Part shown: in pieces, positions 8,401-20,159 of the stretch
How positions within the stretch are numbered: the stretch's first letter is position 1
Layout of the letters: the number at the start of each line of letters is the position of its first letter
Origin: Palaemon carinicauda
Taxonomy: Eukaryota; Arthropoda; Malacostraca; Decapoda; Palaemonidae
NCBI RefSeq assembly: GCF_036898095.1
Contig: NC_090763.1
Location: 63,933,706-63,997,705 of the forward strand
Length of the DNA: 64,000 nucleotides
Reading direction: 5' to 3'
Notes under the pieces: model-generated
What the model saw: the letters and a program-made list of their open reading frames with translations, nothing else
What the model was told of the DNA's origin: nothing
Database searches by the model: none
Position numbers and translations under genes: made by a program

Positions 8401-10934
8401 TTTTTCTGTAGGCTTTTTAGTAAACTAAAGAATGAATGTGTGAATGTCGAGTTATCCAATAAAATGTGTTTTAGTTAAATTAATTAACAAATAACTTTCT
8501 AACACACATCACCTTAAAGTCTCGTTTCCTTGTTACACTTTTGTAATGCAAATAATTTGCACAAATGACAAAATTATCACTATAGTTTACTCAATCACAT
8601 TCACAACTTTAAAAATGTGAAAAAATCTCTAATCAAATTTCTTACCAGATTAAATCAAAGTACGTGATTAAAACAGTTTTGCCTTCTTTTTTTTTTTTAA
8701 ATAAAACATGGAGCAGATATTAAAATATTTGATACGATACTATTTCAATCACGGGAAAAAATCCATAGAAAGTAGGTATTATAAACATTTGATTTGGAAT
8801 CTGAAATCTAGGCCTACAGCTATAGGCATTGGTAATATTACCATTCAATCTTACAGTAACAACTTTTATTACAGGTGATTACAATGTCCCTAACTAGAAC
8901 TCAAACCACATAGCTAGTTATACACAGTCCTTTGTCAATTGAAAAGTCAAAGTTACATCTGGCAACAGTTTCATTTAACAAACCTTTCATTAAGGGAATT
9001 ATCACCACAAGCAAAAAAGAGCATTTTGGGAAATGTCTTTTCATGAAAATTCTTCGCCAATAAATGACCCTTTAAAGAAATTCGATGGTTTACTACCCCA
9101 CATGGAAACCTACAGCACCTATAAGATATTCGAATGTCCAGTATTTTAAGTAATAAAACAACAGCGAGAATAAAATAGAAACAATAAAACCTTGTAAAGT
9201 GTGTCTCTCCTCACCCATTAAATCCTTCATTGTTAGCAGGATCACAAGTTGAAAGACAAGACTTCAGTCCTCGCTCCTCGCTCCTCTTCAGAAATGAATC
9301 TTCTTTTATTATCTACACTAGACGGTCCCTGAAAGTTCCCCAGACGAGAAATAATTTCATCAGGCATTTTTCAACACAATTAAATTTACAGCTTATCAAA
9401 TGTTGTATTGTGTATTCCGAGTATCTTCTATAATTATAACATATTCTGTATGTATTCTAATTATGGTATTTGTGAAACCACAAACAGTTAAATTTAGTTT
9501 TTTAATGATGAACTTGTGTTCTAATTTCCGTTTGTTCTCTGCAAGATACATTAATCAAATTATAATTGTAATGAATGCCATACCAAAGGAAAACAGAAAA
9601 ACGTAATTAAGTCATTCTCAGTCATTATAAATCTTATGGAAGACTGAATTATTCAGGATTATTTAGATAGTGTTTTACAATTACCAGACGTATGGGAATT
9701 TCCACACTGTATATCCCAAAAAAATCTAAAAAAAATCCCGAATTTGGGGAGAAATTCCGAAAAGTTGTCCCCCTGGTTAAATACTTGTTTCAACCAATCA
9801 GAGGCCTCCACCTTAGTCTGCGTTCTATGGCCTTTTCATCAGTTAGAATTCTTATGATATATTTAAAAGTTCTTCCGATAGATTAATTGAATTATAATAG
9901 GAGTATAGAATATATTGGTAAGAATATAATTTAATATTTAATGGATATAGACGAATGAAATATATAAATAAGTTACCCCAGAATCAGCGGGCTTACAGAA
10001 AAGAAATCAGTACTTTTGATTTATAGAAAACTCTAATTAAGGGTAACTAAATATATCTAACCACTAGAAGACTTCTTAGCAAATTTGTGAGTTAATGCCT
10101 TTAGGAATACTATCTTCCATGAATTATAAAACTGTACGATAAAAAATGAGTAAGATTTATTTAAGAATAGTAAAACTATCATCATAAACTGAAAGTAGAC
10201 AGTATCTTGAAATCTAGGATTTATAGTTTGGACATGGACTCCATATGTATAAAATAGCTATTTGTATTTCCAATTATAGTCGGATTTAAGATATTATTTT
10301 GGCATAGGTCTACTCTGCTATCATACTTTTTATCCCATCGACTTGGAGGTATTATGTTCGTTTAACTATGTTTTCAAATATGTATCTATCTTTTAAATGA
10401 AGGGAGATGTTATTTAATTGCCCTTCTAATAGTTTTAACGAGTTAAAGAAGCACTTAAACAATGTAACTATATCTTTTGTGATGTGTTTGTTGTCAAGTT
10501 CACCATCACGGTGATTGGAGGGGTTTTGAAATGAAGGCATTAAGTAAAGTTTGGTTGAAGGTGTCTGGTTTCAGTTCCAGTTCCATCAGAATAAATGCTC
10601 ACCAGAACGTCAGCCGGGCAAGCTCAACCCCCCACTGTGGTGCCCTATCACAGCAGTGACCTCCCCAGTAAACAGCTTAAACTCACGGTCCTGGACGGTG
10701 ATCGATCTGCTGCCATGCAAATGCTAGGCGAACACGTTACCACTGTTCTAGCTAAGAGGCTTCTGATGTATTTTACTTGCACACCAAATGGAATTTGGAA
10801 TAAGCTACATGAGATTGTACATTAAAAGCAGCTGCTTAATGTCACGTTTAAATATCTAAAAGTTACGCACATACTTATTCAGGTGGAACGTTTGGGTGTA
10901 GGTCTACTGTATACTTCTGAAAATACTGATAGGC
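8401..10934. other. AT-rich spacer, no gene seen
   Basis: About 2.5 kb of AT-rich sequence with short homopolymers. The small open frames at 9230-9606 and 10595-10825 have no recognisable motif and look like chance. I see no RNA gene or clear repeat. Confidence 0.5.
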
Positions 10935-11215
10935 CTATTGGAGTATTATTATTACTAGCTTATAAGCTACAGCCCTAGTTGGAAAAGCAATATACTATAA
11001 GCCCAAGGGTTCCAACAGGGAAAATAGTCTAGTGAGGAAAGGAAATAAGGAAATAAATAGAGTAGTGTGCCTGACTGTACCCTCAAACAAGAGAACTCTA
11101 ACCCAAGACAATAGAAGTACGGAGAGAACAAGACTAGAGAACAATGGTTTTATTTTAGAATGCTCTTCTCTAATAAGAGCTGCTTATCATAGATACTGCC
11201 TATATAACAAATGTC
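10935..11215. repeat. Dispersed repeat fragment, decapod-like
   Basis: The stretch CTTATAAGCTACAGCCCTAG, followed by TATAAGCCCAAGGG, CCAACAGGGAAAATAG, AGTGAGGAAAGGAAATAAGG and later CCTCAAACAAGAGAACTC, resembles a dispersed sequence I associate with decapod genomic and UTR sequence. It has no coding capacity. A recalled resemblance only; there is no second copy in this window. Confidence 0.4.
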
Positions 11216-11229
11216 ACTGAAATATAGAT

Positions 11230-13550
11230 ATTTATAGGGTGACTTACTCTTAGGAGGGAGGAAGTCCTCACCAACTGGCCTTGGTCATGACCCAGGGTCC
11301 TCTCTATTTCGATCTGTGATCGATAGTAGAAGGGACCCTTCCCTCGCTAAAATCAAGTGCCGATATGAGGTAATGCACTGATAGCGGCCTGCAGAAGCTT
11401 GTGTGTGAGTGGAACTAACAGTGTGGTTCGTCTTTAACATAGGAACTCGTGTACAAAACCTATTGTTCTTAAAGACTTACCCAATACCCCCCCTCTAAAA
11501 GGTATTGGGGACGTAACAAAGTATTCTTCTATAATTAGGAGGCACAAGGGAAATGGGTCTTACCTGCAGCGAGGTGAGGTCCGCTATGCTGAGGCTTGCG
11601 GAGCTGCTTTCCCCAGAGGGGAGAAGGTGAAAGGAAGAAAGGAGCAAGGCATTCTTACTCATTCACCCCAGACTAATCTGGGTAGCCTCAGCCCTCATCC
11701 CTCTGCTACTTGTCCATCAAGGAGCCTGAGGTGTTTAGACCATTTGATGTGCGACCACCACAGGACCAATAGAAAAGGTCTCCATGTTCTTGTGGGTTAC
11801 GTCTTTGCAGGTAGAGGGCCATGAAGGTCGATTGACGCTTCCACATGCCCACTTAAAGTATCTGCACCACAGAGTAGTTTCTTGAATGCTCGGGACGTAG
11901 CAACACCACTGACGTTACGAGCTCTGGGTCTTAGGATGGAGGAGAGTCTAGATTGAGAGTAACCTCAATTGCCTTCCGATCCCAGAGGGGGAAGGAAATC
12001 CTCAAGATCCTCCTCTTGACCTTCCCCGTGCTGGTCAACAGTGCCGACACACGGGGGCGAGCTGGTATCTTTCTTTTAACGTAACCCCACAGACTCCTCA
12101 CTCGGTAAAACCCCAGTTGATGGGTTTTCGGTTACCGAACGAAGACTCTTTATTCGAAATGGGCTGCACCTAGGGTACAGCACACTCGGATTTGAGTCTT
12201 GGCCATCCACTCAGGGACGCTGCTGAGGATTACTTCTCCCCGTCTCCTAGGGTAGGAGACATCAGAAGATGGATCATACAACACACTAACTTTCTTGGTC
12301 AAAAGCCCAAGTGATCAGAAAGGCTGTCTTCCGTGTAAGGAAGCGATCTGCTGCTGGGCATAAGGTTCGTAGAGAGGGGCCTTCAGAGACTGAAGGACCC
12401 GAACCGCGTTCCCAGGAGGAGGCTGAGATCCAACGGGGGACAAGTTATCTTACACTTGTATAAGTAAAGGCATCGATGGGAGAGAATCCCCTTCCATGAC
12501 ATCAGTCACAAAGGACCGAACACTTCGCCTGGAAGACCGACACTGAAAAGTGTCTGAGGTGCCTAGACATTTTTTCCGTAACTTGTTGCGAAAGGCCTCT
12601 CTGAGAGAGGTGGTGTAGGATCATCCTAGGCGAGAAGTCGAAGTAAAGCTACAGCTTAGGAAAGTGTTAGCATGTGGCTGCTTGGAAGATCGTGCTGTGG
12701 AGGAAGATCACTCAGAACTCCGTCAGGAACTGTAGAAGGTGCGGGAACCATTCTGCGGGTTGCCATAGCAAAGCTATTGGAGCTCCGTCAGGGGCTGCAG
12801 AAGGTCTGGGAACCATTCTGCGGGATGCCATAGCGAAGCTATTGGAGTCATTGATACGATCTTGCTTATCCTGACTTGGCTGAGGACTTTTTCACCAGAC
12901 CGAATGGGGGGAAAAAAAACAAGGCACACCTCTAGGCCGCCTCACCGATCTTGGAATACATCTTGTTTGAGGGCCTGGTGCTCCGGGACTGGGGAAAGGT
13001 CGAGTGGGAGCCTGAAGATCGGGGCCGCTGTGAGCATAACCACAGTCGGGGACCTCACAAAATTAAGACTTTGTTGGATACAAGATGATTCCAAGACACT
13101 AGGAGCCCACTATCTGGGTGGTTTTGCAAGCACATTCTTGTACCAGGAATGACGCGAGCAGATGGAGGCAACTATTTGTCCTCTGTCCATCTGAGGCTTC
13201 GTACTGCTAGATGGTTCTCTAAGAGAGGTGAATGCTGGTACATTTCTGAATCGGGCCAACGGATGAGGCTGGAATAGTGCGGCATATGGCGCCCCCCCCC
13301 CCGTCTCTCTCTTTTGATGCATTAAAGAGAGCATCAGATCCAGAGGGAAGACGAGAAGACAAGCCTCTTTGCAGAAGGTCTCGTCTGCCACCCATCAGGT
13401 GAGGGGGGTGGAGTGCATAGCAATGAACACATCTCGTGATGATGTCGAGACGCGTAACTAATTGCGCGTACTTGCAACGAAGGGAGAACAGCCTGTTCGC
13501 CCTCCAACTGCCACTAAACCAGTGTGGTTGGCCGAATAAGACAGATACCA
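11230..13550 (-). pseudogene. DIRS-D: decayed DIRS pol relic (methyltransferase-like region and tyrosine recombinase)
   Basis: No long frame survives, but minus-strand translation in shifting frames gives DIRS-type pieces in the expected order. About 12870-12720 reads FFPPIRSGEKVLSQVRISK and then MTPIASLWHPAEWFPDLLQ, like the end of the methyltransferase-like region. About 12600-12300 reads as a recombinase core-binding region (VLQSLKAPLYEPYAQQQ). About 11960-11750 reads VSGVATSRAF and then DVTHKNMETFSIGPVVVAHQ, like the recombinase C-terminus. Many stops and frameshifts; the catalytic Arg box is not recognisable. It is related to, but distinct from, lineages A and B/C. The assignment rests on remembered motif shape. 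Confidence 0.5.
12718..12847. repeat. Two tandem 65-bp units
   Basis: The segment starting CTCCGTCAGG at 12718 and ending near GCTATTGG is repeated at 12783 with a few substitutions (GGAACTGTAGAAGGTGCG against GGGCTGCAGAAGGTCTG). It lies in the methyltransferase-like part of relic D and is probably a local duplication after decay. Confidence 0.75.
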
Positions 13551-14351
13551 ACCGGAAAACCAGTTAATCAATACAGCTTATGTTATAATAGCGAATCTCC
13601 ATAGAGATCACTTTCCGGACAAGAGACTGTACGGTAATCACCGAACGCATCCAACCGGACCCAAGAGGGGATTGAGACGTATCTTCAATCTATTGTTGGG
13701 TGGGTAAAGAGCATAAGTTTACTACGGAGTAGTAACACCGAACTGTGGGTATGACAAGCATACATACGTAGTTCGACATAAAAGTCGTGTCCGGAACTCA
13801 GTTGCAGAACATTGAAAACGTTCGTAACGGAGGTTTCTCCTTCTTATGACAAAAAACGTTCCTACTTCTCCGTCTCCGATCGGTAACCTAGCATTTATAT
13901 TAAATGCTCCCTACTAGGGAACAGATATGCTTATGAGAAGTTTCCAGCCAAAGCCTTTGTAGGAGACTAAGACTTCCGATCGGGGGAGAGGAAAAAATGC
14001 CTATAAGGAGGTAGAAGGTAAATGCCGAATGTCTGGTTACAGGAAAGTAGCCAAGTAATGTACTGAATAACCTGGTTTCAGTAAGGGATATAAATATACA
14101 ATTTAATAGAACGGAGTTCTAATTGCAAGATGTATATAGCCCTTATTGGCAGAAAGATTGCTGGCACACATATATGTACTTGTCCATTTGTGCTAGCGCA
14201 TGCATATTTTCTGCCTCCAGGAAACATTTGCAACGAATCCGGTTGCGGGAATAATGTATGTGCAACAAATCACAACATTATTGCCGAAAGAATTTTGATC
14301 GTTGACTAACTGTAATATTTTCTTGAATGAGAGAGAACATGTTCTCAAACA
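13551..14351. other. Non-coding stretch, possibly more of relic D
   Basis: I see no recognisable gene. It may include upstream parts of relic D too decayed to identify. It becomes AT-rich toward the DIRS-B terminus. Confidence 0.35.
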
Positions 14352-14697
14352 AAATGGTATTTTCATTTTAAAATAAATTTTTAAATATACTTACCTGGTA
14401 GTTACATATATATATATAGCTTAATCCCGCCGATTCGTCGCGCGAACGGCAGAAATTCAAAATTCGCAGCAAACGCCGAACAGGTGGCCAGGTGATCATA
14501 CCTGTGCACCCTCTAACTAGGTACCTGGAACTATTCCCATCAGTCCTCAGATATTCCATGCCCCTGTTTTCAGAGGGGAGGAGAGAGAGACCTTTTATAT
14601 ATGTAACTACCAGGTAAGTATATTTAAAAATTTATTTTAACATAAAAATACCATTTTTAAATATGTAACTTCCCTGGTAGTTACATATATATAGCTG
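14352..14697. repeat. DIRS-B terminal repeat and ICR
   Basis: The left tip (14371-14412: AAATAAATTTTTAAATATAC, TTACCTGGTAGTTACATATA) recurs inverted at 14597-14641 and is joined there to a second arm ending CCTGGTAGTTACATATATAT (14673-14692). As in lineage A, the inner block holds complements of the end sequences side by side, so I read 14595-14697 as the ICR and 14352-14594 as the short terminal repeat. Copy C has the matching ICR at about 29020-29120. Confidence 0.65.
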
Positions 14698-14797
14698 ATT
14701 GATACCATTGGTGGTGGGTTAGAAAACCACAACCCCGTCAGGAATTTGTAGAATTATTAATCGCTACAAATTAGCTGTATCAATAATCTGGTTCCTA

Positions 14798-15118
14798 CCT
14801 GATAAGGAAGCTGGCTTTATAGTTTTCTTGCCTCATTTGCCTGCATTCCTTGAGACACCCAGCGATCCACCCAGTGGGCTGTAAAAAGTCTGTGGGGCTG
14901 TCACACGGTCCTCGACCTTAACATGACAAGACCACCACCCTTGCTATCTTGGCATACCTGATAAGGAAGCTGGCTTCATAGGTTTTTATGCCTCATTTGC
15001 CTGCATTCCTTGAGAGACCCAGCGATCCACCCAGGGGGCTGTAGAAAGTCTCTGTGGGGCTGTCACACGGTCCTTGACCTTAACATGACTAGACCACCAA
15101 CCTTGCCATCCTGGAATA
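14798..15118. repeat. Two tandem ~159-bp units
   Basis: The segment starting CCTGATAAGGAAGCTGGCTT at 14798 recurs at 14957 and includes CTCATTTGCCTGCATTCCTT and GACCCAGCGATCCACCCAG. Copy C holds a single related unit near 29210-29300, so the duplication is specific to B. Confidence 0.75.
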
Positions 15119-16150
15119 GCCATGGACAATGATCTGACCACCTGACCCATTAACACACTAAAAATACATTCCATAAAACCTAACCTAGACTTGCATCCCA
15201 GGCTGCGGAAGGTTGCAACAACCTCCACAGATGACCTATGAGAAGAAGTCCAAGAAAAGGTAGGGGTAAAAACAAGGTTATAGGTTAGAGGCAATAGTAC
15301 CTTCTCCAAGTACGGTGCCAGAGGCAACGTACGGACCCAGGGAACAACAATCCTCATATTGGTTCTGTTCCTATTTAGGTAACAATCTGCGAAGATTGAT
15401 TTGCTTTGCCAGAATATCGCTTCCAAAATCGTTTTTATAGACTTGTTATGTCTATAAGCCATCGAAGTTGCCACAGCTTTTACTTCGTGTGCTTTGACTT
15501 TGAGGAATGAGAAGCTTTTCTCGTCACAACTCTGGTGAGCTTCCCTTATTAAATCCTTGATAAAGAACGCCAGTGCATTCTTTGACAAGGGTAGCGAAGG
15601 CTTCTTTACCGAGCACCAGAGGTTATCTGCCTGTCCTCTCAGGTTTCTGGTCCTCTGCATATAAAAATTTTTTAGGGCTGTTACTGGACAAAGGCCTCTC
15701 TCCTTTTCCCGTCCTACTAAATGAGATAACCCTGGAATTTACCATTCCAGGGATCTGGGCCATGGTTGCGAAGGATTCTCGTTCTTGGGGAGAAAACCTT
15801 GTCTTAGAGAGCAGATTGCATTCTCTCCATTGAAGCCCATCTTTTTGCTAATGGCTTGCAATTCTTCTATTCTCTTGGCTGTCGCCAATGCAACCAGGAA
15901 TAGGCTCTTCTTAGTAAGATCCTTCCATGGAGCCTTGTCAAGAGGTTCAATCCTGCTCGGTTAAAAACATCAGGACTACATTCAAATTCCAAGATGGGGT
16001 TGGGTTGTCCTTCCTATAAGCGGTTTCAAAGGATCTTAAAAGGTCCGAGAGATCCTTGTCTCCTGACACGTCAATATGTCTGTGACGGAAGACGGAGGCT
16101 AGCATGCTGCGGTAACCCTTGATGGTTGATACTGCTAGTTTATTTGTGTT
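14986..16150 (-). pseudogene. DIRS-B tyrosine recombinase, broken
   Basis: The C-terminal half is open at 14986-15660: LSKNALAFFIKDLIREAHQS, then KAHEVKAVATSMAY with the His-x-x-Lys/Arg position read as HEVK, then IFWQSKSIFADCYL with the candidate nucleophile Tyr. The N-terminal half at about 16150-15960, in another frame, reads VSTIKGYRSMLASVFRHRHI and SWNLNVVLMF and aligns with the intact-looking C copy at 30350-30130. Frameshifts separate the halves. In its working form it would be the element's integrase. HEVK in place of HEVR would be a change at a catalytic Arg and needs alignment to confirm. Confidence 0.7.
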
Positions 16151-16210
16151 GTTAAATGGAGCAGAAAATCTGCCAATTGAGTTCCAGAGGTATTGGAAGA
16201 GGAAATGTTA

Positions 16211-17300
16211 TTAACTCTGCACCATTCTCTGAACACGTCCCACTAGACTGGTGCACCTTGATTGTGGGCGTTCTCCTCGTTCCCGCGATTGCTCTTGTAG
16301 CTTTCTTCGAAAAGCCCTTCGCTCTTGCCAGTTTTTCCGATAGTTGAAAGGCAATAAGATGAGAGCGAGGAGATTTAAAGGAATCTCTCTATATGTGCCT
16401 GTCTGAGAAGATCGTTCCGACAGGATAACGACCTGGAGATGTCTACTAGCCACTCCATCACTTCTGTGATTCAGGGTCTCATGGGCCCCAAAATGCGGAG
16501 CTATCATGGTCATGCGGGCGTTGTTCGACTCCATGAACTTCTTCATAACTCTGTCTAGGATCCTGAATGGGGGGAAAGGCATAAGTGTCTAGTCCTTCCC
16601 ACTCCATGAAGAAGGCGTCCACTGCCGCTGCTTCCTGGTCTGGGACTGGAGAGCAGTAAATAGGTAACCTCCTGTTCTCTGCGTCGCAAAGGTCTATTGA
16701 CGGTTCTCCCCACAGATTCCAAAGCCTGCTGCACACCTAATTAAGCAGGGTCTATTCTGTCGCGAGAACCTGTCTTCCACAACTGAGAAGATACGCTCTG
16801 ACATTTTTCTCTCCCTCTATAAGCGGGTTATCAGAGATATATTGTTTGCTTTTTCCCACAGCAGGAGATCTCGCTGCCTCGTAAAGGGAATCCAAACGAC
16901 TGCCTCCCTGTTTTCTGATGTAGGCCAATGCTGTGGTGTTGTCTGCGTTGACCTTTACTAACTTGTCTTGGACCACCTCCTAGAAGTGTATTAGCACTAG
17001 AAGAATGGCCACCAGTTCCTTCAAGTTTATATGCCGTTTCTTCTGATGGTCTTCCCATAGACCCGAGATCTCGCCCTTCCCCAGTGCTGTATCCCACCCC
17101 ACGTCTGATGCATCTGAATACAACATTAGGTCGGGGTTCTTCTGATGAAGTTCGAAGCCTTCTAGTAACTTGTTGGGGTCGTCCCACCAACTCCCCTGAT
17201 TCCTGATTCCCAGAGGGATCGGAATCCACGTCTCTAGATCTTGGTCTCTTGTCCAATAACTAGACTGATGGAACTGAAGTGGACGTAGATGTAGTCATTT
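16211..17300 (-). pseudogene. DIRS-B RNase H and methyltransferase-like region, broken
   Basis: About 16976-16830 gives VNADNTTALAYIRKQGGSRL, the RNase H block with Asp-Asn-Thr-Thr typical of DIRS. About 16710-16560 gives PSIDLCDAENRRLPIYCSPV, then AVDAFFMEWEGLDTYAFPPI, the methyltransferase-like region. Another frame continues FPPFRILDRVMKKF and MTMIAPHFGAHE at 16576-16490. At least one frameshift lies near 16575. Copy C lacks the RNase H part. Confidence 0.7.
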
Positions 17301-17329
17301 GTAGATCCTCCAGACACTTTCCTACAACC

Positions 17330-17640
17330 TACTCTGATTAGCCAGTCGTCCAAGTACATCAAAATTCGTACCCCTTCCAAATGCAACCAGAGAGCCACGT
17401 TCGATACCCCCTCGTGTGAAAACGTAAGGGGCCGTGCTTAGTCCAAAACAAAAGTGCTCTGAACTAAAAAGGTGTAGTGTAATGTACAAATTTCAGATAT
17501 TTCCTGTAGTTCGGGTGAATTGAGACAAGAAAAACCGCGTCCTTCTATCGACACCCTCCAGTCACCTAGTCTGGTGTCTGCTAGGACTGACGCAGATATT
17601 TCCATAGCAAACTTGACTTTGCTCACACACTAGTTCAGTG
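17330..17640 (-). pseudogene. DIRS-B reverse transcriptase fragment with YLDD
   Basis: At about 17361-17335 the minus strand reads MYLDDWLI, the RT active-site motif with both Asp residues present. At 17626-17438 a short frame covers sequence around motif A, where the usual SLDxxDAYFH pattern is damaged. No continuous RT frame remains. Confidence 0.65.
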
Positions 17641-17643
17641 GAC

Positions 17644-18803
17644 TTACGTCCAGAACGGATCTCCAATCCCGCAGTTCTTGAGTGCCAGAAAAAGTCTGTA
17701 GTAAAATCCCTCTAACGAAGGGTCTTCAACCACTTCTATTGCTGCTTTTGACAGCATCTGGTTTACCTGCTTTTGAAGAGCTGCTGCCAGTAGTGGGATA
17801 CTTGTGTCTGGAGATTGAGTTAACTTTTTGGGTTTCGTTTGCTGTTTGGGGTTACGAGGTTGCCCAACAGCAGCCATTCTCTATCCTCTTCTAGAAAGGC
17901 TCGCCCCCGAAAGGGCTGACGTGTGGGAGGAGCTTCCTTCTCCTTCCTGGCTAAAAAGTTAGCTGGAAGAACTTTCCTCGCAGTCCTTGTAATCAGATCT
18001 TGCATTGCTTGTGCGTAAGAGCTGTCGATAAGTCCTTCACTAGCTCTGAAGGGAAGAGGTATTTGGTCAAGGGAGCATACAAGAGCTCTGCTCTCTGAGT
18101 GAGAGTCAATCCTGACGACAGGACAGAAACAGCATAGGTCTTTCTTAATACCTACCATGAAAAAGGGGTGTGAGTTCGACCGACCCTTCCCTCACGGCTT
18201 TATCGAGACAGGCAAAAAGGAGTTTCTGCGTCTCGTTCTTATCATCTGTGACGTCTGCAAGGACTCCTAGAGTCCAGTCCATCAAGCTGAAGACCTCGAT
18301 TGTTCTGAAGATGCCCTTCAGCAAGTGATCCATCTCCATCATGGACCACAATCACCTAGCCTTAGTCATGGCTGATCTACGCGAGGCGTCAACGAGTTGG
18401 AGAAGTCTCCCTGGGAGGAGGAATGAACTTCCAAATTGAGAACCTCCCCAGTCTCGTACCACACACTGGATCTAGAAGCCAATCTCGTAGGGGGGAAGGA
18501 AAAGGTTGTCCTTCCTTGTTCCTTTCTCTTGAGAATCCAATCATTCAGAGTCGAAAAAGCCCTCTAGACCGATATGGCTAACACTGTTTCCATGAAAGAG
18601 GAAGATTCCTGGGGTCTACCCTTCGAAAACTGCGAGGGCGGGCTCTGAGGTACAGCCTGCTGAAAAGTCCTCCGGATATAAGTCCGCAGAACTGCAAGTA
18701 ATCTTTTAAGATCTGCTGCATGAAGAGTTTTCTGGGTTTCCTCCTCTGAGATCTCCTCTAAAGGGTTAGCAACCTCCGATGTAGAACGAGCAGGAGAAAA
18801 CAC
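17644..18803 (-). pseudogene. DIRS-B gag-like pieces
   Basis: Three open pieces align in order with copy C. 18803-18564 (SPPSQFSKGRPQESSSFMET) matches C 33400-33330. 18351-18145 (DHLLKGIFRTIEVFSLMDWT) matches C 33100-33040 (DHPLKGVFRAFEVFNFLDWT). 18158-17820 (ITRTARKVLPANFLARKEK) matches C near 32690 (VSKTARKVLPTFF). The shared order shows one ancestral gene broken by frameshifts. A gag role is inferred from its place before RT; there is no similarity to the lineage A gag. Confidence 0.6.
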
Positions 18804-18809
18804 ACGCCT

Positions 18810-19650
18810 CGTCTTGCCTGCTTACGTCCCGCATGCGTCCAGCATGTTGCGAGGGAGCGTCATTCGTGCGTTCAGTCTGCTGCGAGGAAGCGTCATGCTT
18901 GCGTGCATCCTGCATGCGTCCCGCATGCGTGCGTTCAGTCTGCTGCGAGGAAGCGTCATGCTTGCGTGCGTCCTGCATGCGTCCCGCATGCTGCAAGGGA
19001 GTGTCATGCTTGCGTGCGTCATGCATACGTCCAGCATGCTGCGAGGGAGCGTCATGCATGCGTCCAGCATGCTGCTGCTGTAGCGAGCTTCCTCTGTTTG
19101 CGACTTGTAAACGTCAACAGGGACGTAATGGACCGTTGAAGCTCTGACAGGCATGCTGCTGCGGTGAACCTGCTCTATGACGTTCACGATCTTGACGCGG
19201 GGAAGCATCCTGCTTGCGTGCATCCAGCATGCGTCCAGCTCGCGTGCATCCAGCATGCTGTGAGGGAGCATCAAGATCATTGCCGCCTCCCGTAACACGT
19301 CCAGATCGCTGCGAGGGAGCGTCCATGAGCGCTGCAGCTTGCGTGCGTCCTTGCCGCGAGACCGCGCTCGGAATTATGACATTCGCGATCTTGACGCGGG
19401 GAAGCGTCCCGCTCGCATGCGTCCAGTAAGCTGCATGCATCTAGCATGCTGCGAGGAAGCATCCTGCTTGCGTGCATCCAGCATGCGTCCAGCATGTTGT
19501 GAGGGAGCGTCAAGATCCTTGCCGCCTCCCGTAACGCGTCCAGATCGCTGCGAGGGAGCGTCCATGAGCGCTGCACCTCGCGTGCATCCTTGTCGCGAGA
19601 CCGCGCTCGGAACTATGATGATCGCGATCTCGACGATCAGTTCCATGACG
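18810..19650. repeat. Minisatellite-rich region of DIRS-B
   Basis: Irregular tandem words built from GCATGCGTCC, AGCATGCTGCGAGGGAGCGTC and CTTGCGTGCGTCC. A larger duplication of about 239 bp is also present: the block with TCAAGATCATTGCCGCCTCC at 19271 recurs at 19510. On the minus strand several frames stay open and give low-complexity Arg/His/Asp/Gln peptides (for example HAGRMQDARKHDASSQQTER). It occupies the same relative position as the 33780-34680 array in copy C, but the unit sequence is different. Confidence 0.8.
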
Positions 19651-19659
19651 AGCAACTCT

Positions 19660-19961
19660 CTTCTTGGCTCCCAGGAAGGGAAAAAACGTAAAACGCCATC
19701 CTTGAATGGGAGCTCCGTCAACCGACGGCGAGGATAACACTTTTACCTCGCCTTTCCAATGGCGAGGGTAGCGTCCTGGGAAGCGTTCAACAGGTACGCT
19801 CGAGGGGACGACTGCTCGGGGGCTAACGCCTCTTGCCTCCCTTCGCCTTTCGACTTTCCTTCTACCATGGGTTGGGGAGCATGAAAGAGGTCCCGGGCTA
19901 GGAGAACGACAGGTCCGAGCAGCCGTACCCTCCACTGCACTCCGTCATGCTTACGTGCCAC
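19660..19961 (-). pseudogene. DIRS-B conserved segment of unknown role
   Basis: A minus-strand open piece (19961-19743: VRLLGPVVLLARDLFHAPQP, then SPRAYLL) is matched by copy C at 31906-31718 (VRLLGPVILLTIDLFQAPQ, then SSRAYLL). Similarity at protein and DNA level is clear. I do not recognise the domain. In B it lies beyond the minisatellite; in C it lies between two arrays, so one copy is rearranged. Confidence 0.45.
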
Positions 19962-20159
19962 TGAACACTAGCACTTTTAACTATTTCACATCAGACCATA
20001 ATTTTAGACCTGCCCATTGTGAGAGATTATATCCTTTCGCCAAGGGCTAGAATGAAAATACAATAGGCTATTCGATTAATATTAGTGTTCTCAATATCGA
20101 AATATTAAATAACGATACAAAGTATTGTGAAACTGTAAAACGTCCTGGCAGAAATTTCA

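Larger units (their letters stand above)
14352..19960 (-). mobile_element. DIRS-B: degenerate second-lineage DIRS element
   Basis: Minus-strand element with, from right to left, a repeat-rich region, gag pieces, RT with YLDD, RNase H, methyltransferase-like region, tyrosine recombinase, ICR and terminal repeat. All frames are broken. It is a different lineage from A: gag and terminal sequences are unrelated, and the recombinase C-terminus reads KAHEVKAVATSMAY and IFWQSKSIFADCYL. Copy C (28881-34760) is its close relative. The right boundary is uncertain; the last sequence shared with C is near 19961. Confidence 0.75.

Noticed and set aside
10595..10825. 76-codon frame as a possible host exon
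   Set aside because: No recognisable domain, no splice signals in convincing places, isolated in AT-rich spacer.
18814..19298. Cys/Met/Arg-rich repeat frames on both strands resembling secreted Cys-rich peptides
   Set aside because: Several overlapping frames on both strands are open because of the minisatellite words; no signal peptide and no consistent frame.
18810..19650. Possible CRISPR-like array with spaced repeats
   Set aside because: Irregular spacing, degenerate units and a eukaryotic transposon context; an ordinary minisatellite.
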